From positions 31,199,729 through 31,263,728 of the forward strand of contig CM049314.1 of the NCBI GenBank assembly GCA_026874595.1: a stretch of DNA of 64,000 nucleotides, given 5' to 3'. Position 1 is the stretch's first letter; each line of letters begins with the position of its first letter. Positions 32,401 through 45,703 of the stretch are shown one piece after another. Source of the DNA: Sipunculus nudus. Its lineage: Eukaryota > Annelida > Sipuncula > Golfingiida > Sipunculidae. The notes beneath the pieces were generated by a model. That model did not search any database. It was not told where the DNA came from and worked only from the letters and a program-made list of their open reading frames with translations. Made by a program: the position numbers and the translations under genes.

Positions 32401-34261
32401 TATATGCCATTTCAGTGTTTTGAAATTCGTATATTAATGTATGTATACATCTCATCTGTCATACACTCAGATTTGCGGACACATAGGTTCATTATTTTAC
32501 AGACACAGCTACAAGTTAAGTTTCAACAGTCTGTGAAAAAAAAATACCATGATGGATTGATATCTGTTGCAACCCAAAGTTTCTTTATATACTTGTACAT
32601 TCTCATTTCCAGATTATGACTTCTTCATGGTAAACAAATATTGTGCTGAACTAGAGGAATATTAAGTTGTTTTTCAACCAAAATAATGTTATACTTGTTC
32701 AACCACTATTGTTTTAACCTCTTTATCACAAGGAGGTAATATTAAGTTCTTGGATTTATGTAATCACACCAGTACTTCCGCATTCGTTTTATTATATTAT
32801 CGAGACTTACATATACAGAAGTACATTTTCACTAACCAATACTATGATCTAGTAATGTCCCACTTATAGTCCAACCTGTATTTTATTTTCTCATATACAT
32901 ATAGCTTTTTTCCCATAGGAGGGCAAGAAATTCTTCGGATTGTATTCACAGAAGTTTTAAATCCCTCAATGGTGCCTAATAATAAAGTTTTACTCAACTC
33001 CAAAATGCTTCTCCTCGGTTTTTGTACAATGTTTTATTTATACTTGTTCAATCTGATATGGCTCAGGGCAGTCTTCTAAACTGCTGCGTAGAACTAAAAT
33101 GCTATAAGGCAGGTTAATATTACTCCAAGTTATTTGGTACCCTTCTGATTTGCTCATTCGGTGGGGTCAAGTATACACAAACCTTAAACAACACAGACTG
33201 TACTTTATATATTCTTTTACCTTGTGGTAGGAGGGAGAACTGTTAGTGCAAGTCTGCTTGACTGCTTTATCAAAACTAACACAATGAATTAGTTTAGGCG
33301 TAATGATTAGATGTCTGATATTTTGCATTAACATGCAGTTGGTGTTAATTGCATTAATGCATTTAGGCAGTAGATATGTACCGATTTCTACCAGATAAAT
33401 AAATTTTAACATAGGCAGCCCTTAATACAGTAATGTCACTTCAGGTATCGCACACACTATAAAACCAGTCATAAAATACATTCACGTTTCAACTACTTTA
33501 CTATTAATTATCAAAGTTCCCGAGATAAGTTAAGTGATGTATACCTGTAGCTGGCAGTTGGTATCACTTGACAAGATACACTTACTGCATACTGAGTTAT
33601 TTTGTTTATTTATTTTTTTATTTATTATTTATTTTTCTTCTTCTCTCCTTCCTTTCTTTTTAAATATTTTTTCCCCTTGAAATATGGTTTACATGTTTGG
33701 GAAAATTAAATTAAGAGTTGGATTGTTTTGATAATAACAAGTACCACATTTTTAAGGTGATTCTTAGGATGTCTCACCTCTCAGGTTTCATGTTGTCAGT
33801 GTTTTTTTTTTTCAATAGGGAGATTACCAATGCAAAGTGTAAACTATCACAATCTTGAAATAAGATCACGTGTAAATTCTATTTCAATTATAAATACTAG
33901 GAAGGATGTTGATCCTTTGTCTAAGCTTATGCAGCAAAACTAAATAAGCCATTTCGTTCCTTTTTCTTCATATTATGTGCTATAGGCGAATGAGCTGTAG
34001 CACAGTACCTTAGCCAAGACAAGGTTCCTCGGTCACTTTGTTCGAACCGGTGGTTGTATATTATGGCACTGCTTCTTATTAGAAGTGTTTCCATGTTAAA
34101 TGTTTATGTAAGCTATGTCAGTTTATGTTTGTTTCAATTATTGTGTCCAGTAACTTGACTTTCAATGTGTTTAATGCAGGCTTTCAATGTAACAGTCTAT
34201 CACTACCTGTATCCTATAACTTTCAGAGAAGTGTTTCTTTGTATATATATATATATCATTC
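32400..34261. other. interval left of the LINE, possible SINE relic
   Basis: No gene. At 33985-34050 TAGCACAGTACC and TTCGAACC, about 50 bases apart, resemble degraded A and B boxes of a tRNA-derived SINE. (TA)n of 18 bases at 34239. Confidence 0.35.
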
Positions 34262-37200
34262 ACTGATAAAATATCATTAAATGTTAGAAGATTAAGAGAT
34301 AAAAAACGAAGGGAAACTTTTCAATGGTTACAAAGATGTAGTGCTAAAGTTATATTACTACAAGAAACCCATAGTACTCTTAATGAAGAGAATAGATGTA
34401 GAGCTGAATGGGGAGGTAAAATATTTTTCTCCCATGGTACAAGTAATTCCAAAGGAGTCTGTATTTTGCTGAAAAATAAATAAAGTTTTGATTATAATAA
34501 AATTTAGTGCTGTGAGGATGGTCGATTTTTAATATTAGATATATCATTAGAAGATATAAGAATTACTCTAGTTAATTTATATGGGCCTAACCAGGATGAT
34601 CCTGCTTTGTTTATTAATATTATGGAAATTGTTGAATCACTGCCATATGATAATAGATTGTTAGCAAGTGACTTTGATCTTGTTCTTAATATGGATAGAT
34701 ATAAAAAAGAAGGCACTCCTCATGCACACTTTAGATCACAAACACTGATAAACTCATGGATAGATGAGTTAGATTTATTTGATATATGGAGAGAACAACA
34801 TTCTGAAAAATTGAAGTATACTTGGAAGAGACTTAACCCCACTGCACTATTTTGCAGATTGGATTTTATCTTGATTTCAAAAGGTCTCAGTAGCTGTGAA
34901 AGTAAAACAGAGATATTACCAGGATTTAAAACTGATCATTCCTCTGTTAAAGTTACACTCGACCTAAACCTTGATAAAAGAGGACCAGGATTCTGGAAAT
35001 TTAATTCTAAATATTTATGTAATAAAAATTATGTAGAATTAGTTTAAGAAACCATCAAAAAGACAAAAGAATTTAATAAAAGTGCAGACCCAGCTTTATT
35101 ATGGGACACAATTAAGTGTAAGATAAGAGATGCCACAGTAGCATATTCTTTCAGAATTAATAAACAAAAAAGGACTTTGTTACATCTGTTAGAAAATTAT
35201 TTGAAACATTTAGAAGAACAATATACCAACAACCCTGATGAAAGAATTATGGAAGATATAAAAGATTAAAAATCAGAAATTGAGAACATAATTCAAGAAA
35301 AAACAGAAGCAGCAATGTTCAGATGTAAGACCAGATGGTTTTCGGATGGTGAAAAACCATCCGAATACTTTTTTAATTTGGATAAAAGACTATTTAATAA
35401 TAAAAATATAACAAAGCTAAACGTTTATAATAGACCTGTAACTAAATCTGAAGATATATTAAAAGAGGCAGAAAATTACTACAAAGCATGATATTCTTCA
35501 GCTGATTTAGCACCAACTGAAGACCAGTATGCCGAGTTCTTAACTCCGACAGAAAATACCTTAACAGATGAAAATAAAATATTTTGTGATAGTGAATTGT
35601 CAGATGAAGAATTATTTAAATGTTAAAAATCTTTTAAAAATGGCAAAACCTCTGGATCTGATGGTTTAATAGTGGAATTTTATCAATTCTTTTGGCATGA
35701 AATTAAAACAGATCTGATAGCTGCTTATAAATATTATTTTGCAAAGGGCAGTTTAAACATTACTCAACGACAAGGAATTTTCACATTGATCCCCAAAAAG
35801 TTAAAAGACACAAATCTGCTAAAGAATTGGAGACCAATATCTTTATTAAATACAGATTATAAATTACTGACTAAATGTATGGCTTGGAGATTACAGAGGG
35901 TTCTCCAAAACTTAATCCATCCAGATCAGACTGGCTTTCTGAAAAACAGATATATTGGTGAGAGCTTCAGTAGAATTTATAATTTGATGAATTATCGTAC
36001 TACAAATAAAATAAACGCCAATTTAATAACAGTAGATTTTGAAAAGGCTTTCGATTTATTAGAATGGTCGTTTATCCAGAAATCATTAAAACACAACAAC
36101 TTTGGTGTAAATAATGGATGGGCCTCCAGGTTTTCCACAGTAAGCAGAGGAGTTAGACAAGGCTGTCCTCTTTCACCATATCTATTTATTATTTCGGCTG
36201 AACTGTTAGCTGCAAAAATAAGAGACAATAATAATATTAAAGGCATAGAGATTGGAAATGTGAAACATATTATTTCTTAATATGCAGATGATACCACACT
36301 ATTTGTAATAGGTGGACAACCGGTGGTTAAAGAGGCTATAGAACAATTTAAAAGATTCCAAAACGTAAGTCGTTTAAAAATAAACAAAGAAAAAACAGCA
36401 AGTATGCCCATTGGTAATCATGATTTCAAAAAAGACGAGATTTTAAAACTTGGTCTGAAAAGGACAAAAGAACCGATTACAATTTTAGGTATAAAGATTA
36501 ACAGTACACTCCAAAATCTTTTTAAAATGAACTTTTTGCCATTACTAAACAAAATTAAGCAACTAATTAATATTTGGTCCAAAAGAGAGCTTGGTGAGAT
36601 CACAGTCATTAAATCTGATCTGATATCACAGCTGCAGTACCAGTTCTCTGTTTTACCTAAACCTCCAGTGTCTTTTTTTTTAAAAACAGTTGAAAGCAAG
36701 CTTTTTAATTGCATATGGAATAACAAAAATGGTAAAGTAAAAATATTAACTCGGATAGCATCTAAAAATAATGGCGGTTTAAATATGGTCGACATATGGT
36801 TAAAATTACAAGCTACTAAAATCGCTTGGGTGAATAGATTATTGAGCTCAGATTTGAAACAAGGATGGAGACAGCTGGTTGACTTTAGTTTTAATCATTT
36901 GAGTGAATATTCGTTCATATGCAATGTAAATGCTGAAGATCTGGATCAACTCTGTTTCCTCAAAAAGAATACTTTATTCTGGAAAGAAGTTTTATATGAT
37001 TGGTGTAAATATAACTATCATACTCCAGACACAACAAATGATTATTTAAATCAATCTTTGTGGATAAACTCTCACCTAAAAATAGGTGGACAAATTGTAT
37101 TTAATAAAACTTGACACAATGCAGGTATCAGATTCATCAATAATTTAACAAAGAAGGTGAATAATTCTTATGTATTCTACACTCCTGGTGAAATAGGACA

Positions 37201-37460
37201 GATTTATGGCATTGATGTAAAAACATTGACTTATAATAGTATTATACACTCAATACCAGCAAAATGGAAACAAGAAATAAGAAACCACCAAGACGATTCT
37301 ACCTCAGATTTTAAACCAGTAAAAACAATAAAGGGAAATCTTTAAGAAAGAAGATATCTACACCCAGAAAATAGTATTTTATTATGGCATCAAGATATAG
37401 AGGACAGTGATAAGGACAGAGTCCTAATGGCTTTTAAAAATATATATTCAATAACAATTT
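34262..37460 (+). pseudogene. LINE ORF2: endonuclease and reverse transcriptase (L1/Tx1-like)
   Basis: One frame runs for 3.2 kb with nine in-frame stops (34481, 34505, 35045, 35267, 35489, 35624, 36278, 37112, 37343) and no frameshift. APE-type endonuclease: LLQETHST, LVNLYGPNQDDP, FCRLDFILIS, KTDHSSV. Reverse transcriptase: KTSGSDGL, NWRPISLLNTDYKL, IHPDQTGFLKNRYIGE, TVDFEKAFD, SRGVRQGCPLSPYLF, and the catalytic YADD directly after the TAA at 36278-36280. This set and order fit the L1/Tx1 group. Several stops sit where a Gln or Trp codon would fit (for example before YADD), as C-to-T or G-to-A changes would produce. The element starts at the endonuclease, so ORF1 and the 5'UTR are missing (5' truncation). 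Confidence 0.92.
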
Positions 37461-37921
37461 TCAACAAAGCTTAGATATTTTTAATTTATGATATTACATA
37501 GAATTCTTGCATTAAATCCATTTCTTTTAAAAGCTGGTATTAAAGAGCATGAGTACTGTTCTTTCTGTAAAAAGGAGAAGGAAACCGTACTACACATTTT
37601 TCATGACTGTAATTTTGTAAAAGACTTATGGCATGGTGTTCGTGAGTGGTTAAAGAGTTCAGATTTTCCTAATACCTTTTCACCTACAGTAATACTTTTT
37701 AATATAAGTACAGATCACTTGCTAGATAAAATATACTGATTGTTAAATATTATATATATATTACAACATGCAAAGAGCAATCATTGTCAATCAACAGTGC
37801 CATTAAATTGATTAGAACTTACCATACTATTGAAAAACAGGTCGCAATATCAAAAGGAAAACTATCAAAACATGAATCCATCTGGAACAGACTGAAAATG
37901 ATTGTGGGTTTAGAAAAGTAA
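37461..37921 (+). pseudogene. LINE ORF2 C-terminus with zinc-binding region
   Basis: After the single frameshift (near 37460) the frame continues KLRYF, TAA (37482), then MILHRILALNPFLLKAGI and CSFCKKEKETVLHIFHDC, the Cys/His region (zf-RVT type) that follows RT in this LINE group. More stops follow (37737 on). Confidence 0.8.
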
Positions 37922-38226
37922 TATTACATTGGAATTAACATGCAAGCTGACCAGTGCGGTCAGATTTTGTTATTTTTTTTTCTCTTGTTTTGTTTTTACT
38001 TATGTCTGCAATATGTTGTGCAAATACTGACACATTCTTTATCAATATATATTTAATATCATGCATTTTGCTCTATGTTTTAAGTATGTTAAATATTAGT
38101 TGCATGGTGTTGAAAGATTTTCTTTGTGATTGTAAATGTTCATGTCACCTTGTTATACATTGCTTATTTATGTATATTATTATGCATATATGTATGTATA
38201 TGTTTCTTTTTGTGTAATAAAAAAAT
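37922..38226 (+). mobile_element. LINE 3'UTR and 3' end
   Basis: Begins after the last ORF2-like codons, contains a T-rich run (37970-38000) and ends at GTAATAAAAAAATA (38213 on), which I take as the A-rich 3' tail. No target-site duplication was identified. Confidence 0.5.
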
Positions 38227-38911
38227 ATCTGTGCCATATGATGATATGGGACAAAAAATGAAAGTCTACGAGTAAACGTCAATCCCTGGACTATTTTTCT
38301 TTGACTCTCAAGCGTCTTCCATAAGGTAGAATCCATAACATCAATATTGTTTTGGACCAGAAAGACGTTAACAGAAAAATAGCGTCATTACATAGTGTAG
38401 GCTTCAGGCTAGTGTCTTTTGTAAATTTGCCTATATTTGATTACTTTCAGTGCAAGATCACAGGCTTACGTAAATAAAATGATATTGAATTTACCGGCTA
38501 GTTCGTTATGTCATACATTTTTTGTACAGGGCTTCGTATCGGCCCATGGCACACTGCATCGAGATATGGTGGCACTGCGTGAATCCATAGAAAGGCAATA
38601 ACTCAAAATATTTCCAATAAGAATCTTAATAACACGTCAACAATATTATCAATACTATTAACTATGTCCGGTTACTTTTTTTTAAATACCTAAACAACGC
38701 ACAGGTTACGCGCCGGGATGACATTTTTAACATTAACCGACAGTGCCATGGATCGGAAATGACATGTTGTGAGCTGTGGAGCTTGTGTGACATATGTCAT
38801 TAAAAAAGCATCACGAATATCATTTATGTGTGATCTCGGAATTCCTGCTTCAATGCCCCCAGTTTGTTCTCAATCTGCTTTTCTGCATGGTAACTTAGTG
38901 GTTCTTTTCAG

Positions 38912-38959
38912 ACATTTTACTTCCAAACTTTGAGCAGTCTCAAGTGACAAACTTTAATG
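38912..38959 (+). other. possible small exon upstream of the PLAT exons
   Basis: A strong acceptor (GTTCTTTTCAG) and a strong donor (AATG|GTAAGG) bound 48 bases that are open in one frame (ILLPNFEQSQVTNFNG) with the phase (1 in, 1 out) needed to join the first PLAT A exon. No homology recognised; chance is possible. Confidence 0.25.
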
Positions 38960-39769
38960 GTAAGGCTTATCTATGAAAATCCTGTTTAAATCACCTTGAC
39001 ATTCTGAATTCACTTTAACATTTTACACTTTATTTCAAGTTTGAAAGTACTGACTATTGAAAGATTAGCAAGAAAGAATGGGGTTTATGTGAATAAAAGT
39101 TTGAAAACTATCCTGATTTACTTTACCATGGTAACCACCAGGACATGCCAAATAAACCCTTATTACATTCAGTAAAATTATTATAGATTCAGGAATCTAT
39201 TTGCAATAAAAAAAAAAGTTACATGTACCACTGAATATTTGTAGAGAGATCTAAAATTGAATGTATGGACGAAAAACACTATGTATAAGGACGACTACCT
39301 CTTCCTTTTTAAGTAAAAAAAATCGTCCACTGTGAGCATAATTGCACGGAGGAATAGTGTAAAATATCCTTTTTAAAGATGCTGGTCTTTGTGAAGACGG
39401 CGGAAGATATTATTAACAACTGTTGGTTATCATCTTCGCATGGCTCGAATAACACCCAGCTATTAAATTAAGCGAACTTGCAAATCTACGCTTCATTAGT
39501 AGGTATTTGGTCGGTATGCGCCTGAGACTTGTTTTTGGTCTTTTGCATACAGGTACGTTAGAGCCTGGCAGCGCAATAAGGCCACGTGTCATCCGGAGTT
39601 AAACTAAGTAATATATTGTGGTCAAGAAGTCATATATTACTTATCATGATACCTAATCCATCAATAATCAATTCATTATTGCTGACAGTATGGATGCATA
39701 TGCTTCATCTAACAACAGGTAATTACCTCAGGATATCACCTCAAACAGTCTAACTTTAACAGAGGCTAT

Positions 39770-40235
39770 CCTGTTATGTTTTCTCTTATCAATATCCAAA
39801 TATTTTAGAAAATAATAGAATGGACTAGCTGTCCTCAAAGATGTAATCTTTAAGTCAACAAAACTTGTTTATACTCCATAAAAAAGTTATCTTCAGTATG
39901 AAGAATGTAACGTCATTAATGTCAGTTTTACCTTATTACAGGTTGCCAATCACGTTTTTTATCTCGTTTAGGAATCTCATAAAATCAAAATTTGAATATT
40001 ATTTCCAATCCCTCACATTATGAAGATAGCATTCAGTAATGATGATAAAAATATATAGATTTATGTATTTTGATTCTTTAAAGTAAATGATAAATATATG
40101 TAAAGCATCAGTGGTCAATAACTATATATTGTTTGGTTGCCTGATTCAAACTTTTTAGTGAATACGAAACTGAAGGATCTTGCAAATGTTTCGACGAGAG
40201 ATTATAATAGAAACATAATTGGATTGTTCCTATGT
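39770..40235 (+). repeat. segmental duplication, copy 1
   Basis: Collinear with 53200-53650 at a constant offset of about 13.42-13.43 kb (TTTTTTATCTCGTTT, ATTCAGTAAT, TTATAATA.AA...TAATTGGATTGTT). Confidence 0.7.
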
Positions 40236-40604
40236 CATGCCTTGTGTTCATACGTACATATACGTACTTGAAAACACAATTATAATATTATGGATGTTAA
40301 TTTATAAGTTTGGGAAACTGTGAAAAGATTCAGCCCACAGTTGCATTTACCAGAATCTGAGCATGTATGCATGTAATCTTTTTCCTGGAAATCGAAGGGC
40401 TGATGGAACATTATATGTGTAACGATAATTCACGGATTATAATGACAAGCCATAAACAAATTACACAAGACATGATCACTAAGCCAACATTCAATTCCTG
40501 ATTTGTATTCCGACACCAATGGTTTAAACGTAAAGTTGTTTAGTGATTTGTTTATGTTATATTAATTCCTATCTTCTGTAATTTTTTTTTAGTTTATGCC
40601 TCAT

Positions 40605-40734
40605 GGACAAGAACCTAAACGGTAACCATAAAAACAAGCTCAACTGGTACACACAGCAGCATCTATATCCAGATAACAGGTGCCCATGGTACATCCCCGG
40701 AATGGGAGGTCATGAAGTCTCCTGAGGAGTATAG
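40605..40734 (+). pseudogene. PLAT exon A1 (broken), plus-strand gene
   Basis: First third of a PLAT/LH2 beta-sandwich domain: SSIYIQITGAHGTSPEWEV followed by MKSP. The donor AG|GTAAAC and the length (130, same phase as intact A exons) are right. Two lesions: the acceptor expected at CCTCAG reads CCTCAT, and the conserved Tyr codon of the YTVT strand is TAA. A strong acceptor 12 bases upstream (TTTTTTTTAG) would keep the frame but not remove the stop. Confidence 0.75.
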
Positions 40735-41948
40735 GTAAACTAGCAATTTTAACGCCCAAGATTGGGTATAATTATTCAATTATCTCTTAAGGTGGAGTTA
40801 ATTTAGATAATCTAAATTATAATTAACAATGGACAGTTGATAAGATCTGCGCGTCTTTGGTTATAAATGATGAAACTTAGGGTCGTCATTTTCCTTTTTT
40901 CTCCATAAATCCAGAAATATCTCATATTTTTGTTGAACGGGCTCATGACGGAACGTTCTGTCGGCAACTATTACTCTTTATGTACGCCTCCTGTCCTTTG
41001 CCTCTAGGTAGCCGTTATGTTTTCTGCGATATTTTTACATTTCCGTGCCTCATTAAGTCAAACATTACAAAATGTTCAGTTTTTTCCTGGACCATCAAAT
41101 GCACTATTCCATTCTATTGATTCTGAATTTATTTTACATAATTTTTAAGCATGTTATTCATATAATCTGTGTAACAAAATATTGACTTGTTACTGGTGTC
41201 TGGTTGTGTAATCTTTTAACATACATGTTTTTATCCATCATTATATTTGGGATGAACTAAAAATAATGAACAGGCTGGATAAGCTTGTGTATATAAAACG
41301 TAACCCAAAGCTGCTAACTTACAAAAACACAAAATTGAAATGATAAACAGTATAACCATTCTCTTGTGAAAGAAAAAGATAAGTTTATCTCTATAATCGA
41401 AATTAATCACGAAGTGTGAATTTGTTATCACAGCATAGAATTTATAAGTAAAGAGCATAGAAAAAACAACATTGTATGCATATCGATGACCACGGATAGG
41501 TTGGCTGTATGGGTGGGAATAGCAATGTCTGACGCGTAGAGGTTGGTCAAAATCATTTTAAATGCAAAACAAAATAAATATTTAAATTGCCAAATGACGA
41601 TTACAGACCTACACAGGTTAAAAAACTTTATCAGATTCATTCGGTCTTCATATTTGTTAGATAACAGAAAATACGGCTGAACAGGCTATTTTGTGACTTT
41701 GTCAATTAAGTACCACCTGTGGCATAAGACCACCCGCCGGGCTGCAAAATTGTGGTCTCAATTCAATGGTGATCTCATTAGACAAGTCAGCAACAGCTTA
41801 TGTAAAAGCTTTTGGTTCAATCAAGGGTGGTCCAAATACACAAGTGGTCATATTACACAAGTGTTCCTTCAGACGTATTCGACTGTAAAAGGTCATGATC
41901 TGATTCTTCCAGAGTAAACTAATCGATATATCATTTTCCCGCCTCCCT

Positions 41949-43262
41949 ATTAATACCGCGTTTGCTTGATCAAACGCCCAGGCGTTTATTTTTTCAGACC
42001 TTGCTTTGACCCGGCATCTAAAAAAGGCCGGTTACTATTTCAGGTAGGCGTTTATTAAAAAAATACATAATCAGGCGCGTCCGACAAGACTAAAGAAAAA
42101 GAAACAAGTCGAAACATTTAACTAGTCAGTCACTACTAGGAGACACAACTGGAAACATCGCCGGTACATGGATTGCTTTTACAAATTTCCTTACATGCGA
42201 TAGGGATATGAAACACGTACAATCTTCACAATCACGCACCGTAATAAGAGTTTGCAGGAATTAGAGCGAGAGATTTTGCAGTTGTCAACAATAATCTGTC
42301 CCCGAGGGCCACTCAAAACCAGGAACCATGATGATTAATGTGCCTGTGGCATTTATTTTACACCGCGTGTAGTTGGTAACATTGCTTCCCTCTAAACGTG
42401 CGATGGCTCTTCCGTTTACTGTGTATCTTGTACAACTTGTAACATTGGTTCCATCGAAATACCGGGGGTATTTGTAATGGGCACAGCGTCATTCATGTTC
42501 ATGACACTTTTAACTGATTCAGCTTGGCACAGCGGAGATTTACTACCGGAAATATGCCAATGAATGTATATTTATCGACAAAAGTAAATAACATTCACAA
42601 CTTTTAAAATTATCTCATAAGTGTGGTTTGGTAACATTCGGGGCGCAATTAAAAGCGCTTAAAATGAAACAAGGGGTGAAATTTTGGATGACAGTAGCCA
42701 CAAATTGTAACGCTTGACACCATAAATCACTGTCTTCATGCTATACATGAAATATGTGCTCACAAGTATTTGAACAGTTCTTTTAATCATCCGTGAAGAA
42801 GACTCTCATCATACCAAGTTGTACCGGGTGTGTCATGCGCTACCATTTTTATCTAGCTTGACAGCAGTTACGGTGTGAGCCTTCTCACTGCTGACGTATT
42901 TTGGTAGGTTAACAAGGATCGGTGATCTGCATTAATCATAATGGACGAATCGGGAATATTTAGTATCCCTTATGGAAACAGACATGCACGTAAGAAAAAG
43001 AGCATTTTATAGAGGAATTAAACATATTGTCAACACAAACACAAACCAAAATTCATACAACAATATCTGAACAATTTGACCGGTAAATGCACCAATCATA
43101 GTGCTAGAAAAAAAGACATCTGAGGGCATACATGAAATTACTCTGACACCGGGCTTCTAAACAAGACCGGCGTCTATTTAAGGCCGGCGTTTATTTTTCT
43201 ATGACATTGTTTTATAAGGCAAGCCACTATTTAAGGTCCGGCGTCTGATCAAGGAAATACTG
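41949..43262. mobile_element. candidate non-autonomous DNA transposon
   Basis: The left end (41955 on: CGTTTGCTTGATCAAACGCC) and the inverted right end (TTTCCTTGATCAGACGCCGG, 43240-43260) are alike, and both are followed by GGCGTTTATT/CCGGCGT words. The right end closes with AATACTG next to TA, as in pogo-type ends. No transposase was found inside. It sits in the intron between PLAT exons A1 and B1. Confidence 0.45.
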
Positions 43263-43473
43263 TATAACAACAATCTATCCTTGTCTTAGCAAGGATGCAT
43301 ACCCAACAAATACAGAAGGTAAGGAGATAGATTCCACTTCGGCGATAATCCCTTCTTTACGCATCACTTAATATGGTTATCCTATAAACAATGTAAAAAA
43401 TTGCTAGCCTTATTTTGTTTTTGTCTACCTGTACCACGATGCATATCACTTAAACAATCAAGCGTAAAAATAA

Positions 43474-43478
<5 letters not shown>

Positions 43479-43505
<27 letters not shown>
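43479..43505. repeat. (GA)n microsatellite
   Basis: About 27 bases of GA dinucleotides just before exon B1. Confidence 0.9.
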
Positions 43506-43507
<2 letters not shown>

Positions 43508-43550
43508 GGCCTAGAGTTCATCTTACACAAGTAATCTGCTTTATCCTTAG

Positions 43551-43647
43551 TACCATAACATTCATCAGTCCTGCCGATGTGTTCGTAGGAACCCCATCGC
43601 AAATAACTTTGCGCATGGAATCTTCAGATATGTGGCATGTTGAAAAG
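43551..43647 (+). CDS. PLAT exon B1
   Basis: Middle part of a PLAT domain: ISPADVFVGTPSQITLRM then WHVEK. 97 bases (1 + 32 codons), acceptor ATCCTTAG, donor AAG|GTAAGG, identical in length and phase to the other B exons. Intact. Confidence 0.85.
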
Positions 43648-44398
43648 GTAAGGGCCATTTGTCCATTATGTATGTTTGATAACTTCATGATAGAAGGACT
43701 GTAAAGAGGGGTCTATCGAATACAGAAATAATTTATTGTAAAGCACAAAACAACTTCCTCCCGGAAGTATGTCTTCAATGAGGCAAACCCTTTCTCCTGG
43801 AATCTATAGAACATTTCCCCTATACAGGATTCTTTCCCATCGGGAGTCTCCGTTTTGAGATATCGGATGATTTTTCATTCAGCTGATACAGAGTAACATC
43901 TCCACCTTGGAACAAATCTTAGGTACTCAGGAGATTTCTATGCACATTGGTTCAAAATATGTGCGAGTACAAACAGTGGTGCATGTAACATGCACTAACA
44001 TCTTTCAACAAGGAAAAAGGATCTTCTGCTCTCCTAGCAAGGATATACCCCCGAATGATCATTTTTATCGAAAGCAATACAGATCATATCTTTCCGAGGG
44101 AAAATCAAGAACTAATTAAAAAGATCTTTAAATGATGAATAGCCTACGGTAAATTCACAATCCTAAACCGGATCCTCATTGCTGGAAACAAAATATATAA
44201 AAATACCCACTTGAGTTTAGTAAGATTCTTTGCTGTGTGGCCAAACATTTTTGTAGTCTTTGCATTAAAGAGTAGAATTACGGTCCAATTATGTTCCGGT
44301 GCATGTGATCTAAAACGTTCCGCATAGGTTTTAATTAAATTGGAGTCATTTTTTATGAAATATCTTATTGACCCTCTGGCTCTGTGTATCTCTGTCTG

Positions 44399-44403
<5 letters not shown>

Positions 44404-44440
<37 letters not shown>
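44404..44440. repeat. (TA)n microsatellite
   Basis: About 37 bases of TA dinucleotides in the B1-C1 intron. Confidence 0.95.
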
Positions 44441-44447
<7 letters not shown>

Positions 44448-44633
44448 GTATATAAGTGGAATAGCCGTGTTCGTCTGTAGTCGAAGTGTAGGTAAAGAGA
44501 AAGAGTGACGGATTTCAGATAGATTAACTTGTTAATAAATACACGTACGCACAGGCTTCTTCGATCCGTTCCCACTTTCCTTCTTTCAACTCCTTTTTTT
44601 TAATAAGCAGCTTAGTCAATCTTAAAAGCGTCA

Positions 44634-44640
<7 letters not shown>

Positions 44641-44709
<69 letters not shown>
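44641..44709. repeat. (CT)n-(TA)n compound microsatellite
   Basis: CT dinucleotides to 44669 then TA to 44709, in the B1-C1 intron. Confidence 0.95.
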
Positions 44710-44713
<4 letters not shown>

Positions 44714-44831
44714 GTTAAATGTTAAATGTTAAATTTATTAATTATTACTTTATATCAAATATGCAAAAAAATCTAAAAACTAAAAATGAATAGCTTATAC
44801 CATTAAACATTATTCTCTTCTTTATCTCCAG

Positions 44832-44943
44832 GTCATTGTAAGAGATGATGTTAGAGGGATGAGCAGGACCTTTCCCTGTGACTTCACTATGTCAACAGAC
44901 CCTACGAAAGGGAACACTGTCGAGAAAATCAGCCTTCTCTATG
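44832..44943 (+). CDS. PLAT exon C1
   Basis: Last third of a PLAT domain: VIVRDDVRGMSRTFPCDF then STDP. Acceptor TTTATCTCCAG, donor TATG|GTAAGT, 112 bases, phase 0 in and 1 out. Intact. FPCDF with following STDP corresponds to the W/F-x-F-P-C end strand of PLAT domains. Confidence 0.85.
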
Positions 44944-45237
44944 GTAAGTTAATATTTCACATAAACATGATTACATATCTGCAATCCGATATCACATTAA
45001 CAATTTTGTTCTATTTCCATGTATGCTGAACTGTTTTTTTTTTTTTTTTGCTAACAGGACACAAGGGTGCAAAATGTGTTGGCATGACAATATATTGCAT
45101 TATTTATTCATTACATATTCAAAAATAACATGAATATTTAATAAAACCCTAATGCTAATATATTTACTTCCTTTCAGTCAGAAACCATATTTTCCTCCGC
45201 AAATGGCAAAATTCCCTTTAGACTGTTTTCTTTTGTC

Positions 45238-45239
<2 letters not shown>

Positions 45240-45280
<41 letters not shown>
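45240..45280. repeat. (TA)n microsatellite
   Basis: About 41 bases of TA in the C1-A2 intron. Confidence 0.95.
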
Positions 45281-45281
<1 letters not shown>

Positions 45282-45574
45282 TTATATCTTTGGACCTTGC
45301 GAACAAGATTGGATTAAGAAAAATGCGACTGCGCTCATTCTTAATCATAATCCCAGGGAAATTTCAACATCCATTTATATTACGCGCTACTGTTTTGTAT
45401 CGAATTTTGCTTCATTAAAGGCTTTTCTCCTTTCTTCTAGATGAAACATAGCACATTAACCTCCCATAAATGATTATTGTCAGACTGTACATACCTGAAC
45501 CCATTTCATTACTTGCACGCCACTAAATAGCATTATATTCATTTTATAAGAATTCTACTTATTCTATACCTCAG

Positions 45575-45703
45575 GGACACAATCGTATACTGTAACTACA
45601 GAAAAAGCACAACTGGTACGTACAGCGGGATCAATATCAAGATTACAGGTGTATTTGGGGCGTGCCGGGAATGGAAGATCATAAAGTCTCCAAAAAGGAA
45701 AAG
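45575..45703 (+). pseudogene. PLAT exon A2, 1-bp deletion
   Basis: The acceptor ACCTCAG is kept, and the frame starts SYTVTT then is lost by one missing base near 45600-45606 (42 bases against 43 in A1 over the aligned stretch). The rest reads GINIKITGVFG...EWKIIKSP in the shifted frame. Length 129 is not congruent with the A-exon rule. The donor AAG|GTATTA is weak. Confidence 0.75.

Larger units (their letters stand above)
38227..40600. other. upstream flank of plus-strand PLAT locus
   Basis: Mostly non-coding. Contains the first copy of a segmental duplication (39770-40235) and one possible small exon at 38912-38959. Confidence 0.5.

Noticed and set aside
34481-37345. TAA/TAG as sense codons (alternative code) in the LINE
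   Set aside because: TGA stops also occur, and the intact UGT and PLAT genes use the standard code with normal stops; mutation explains it better.
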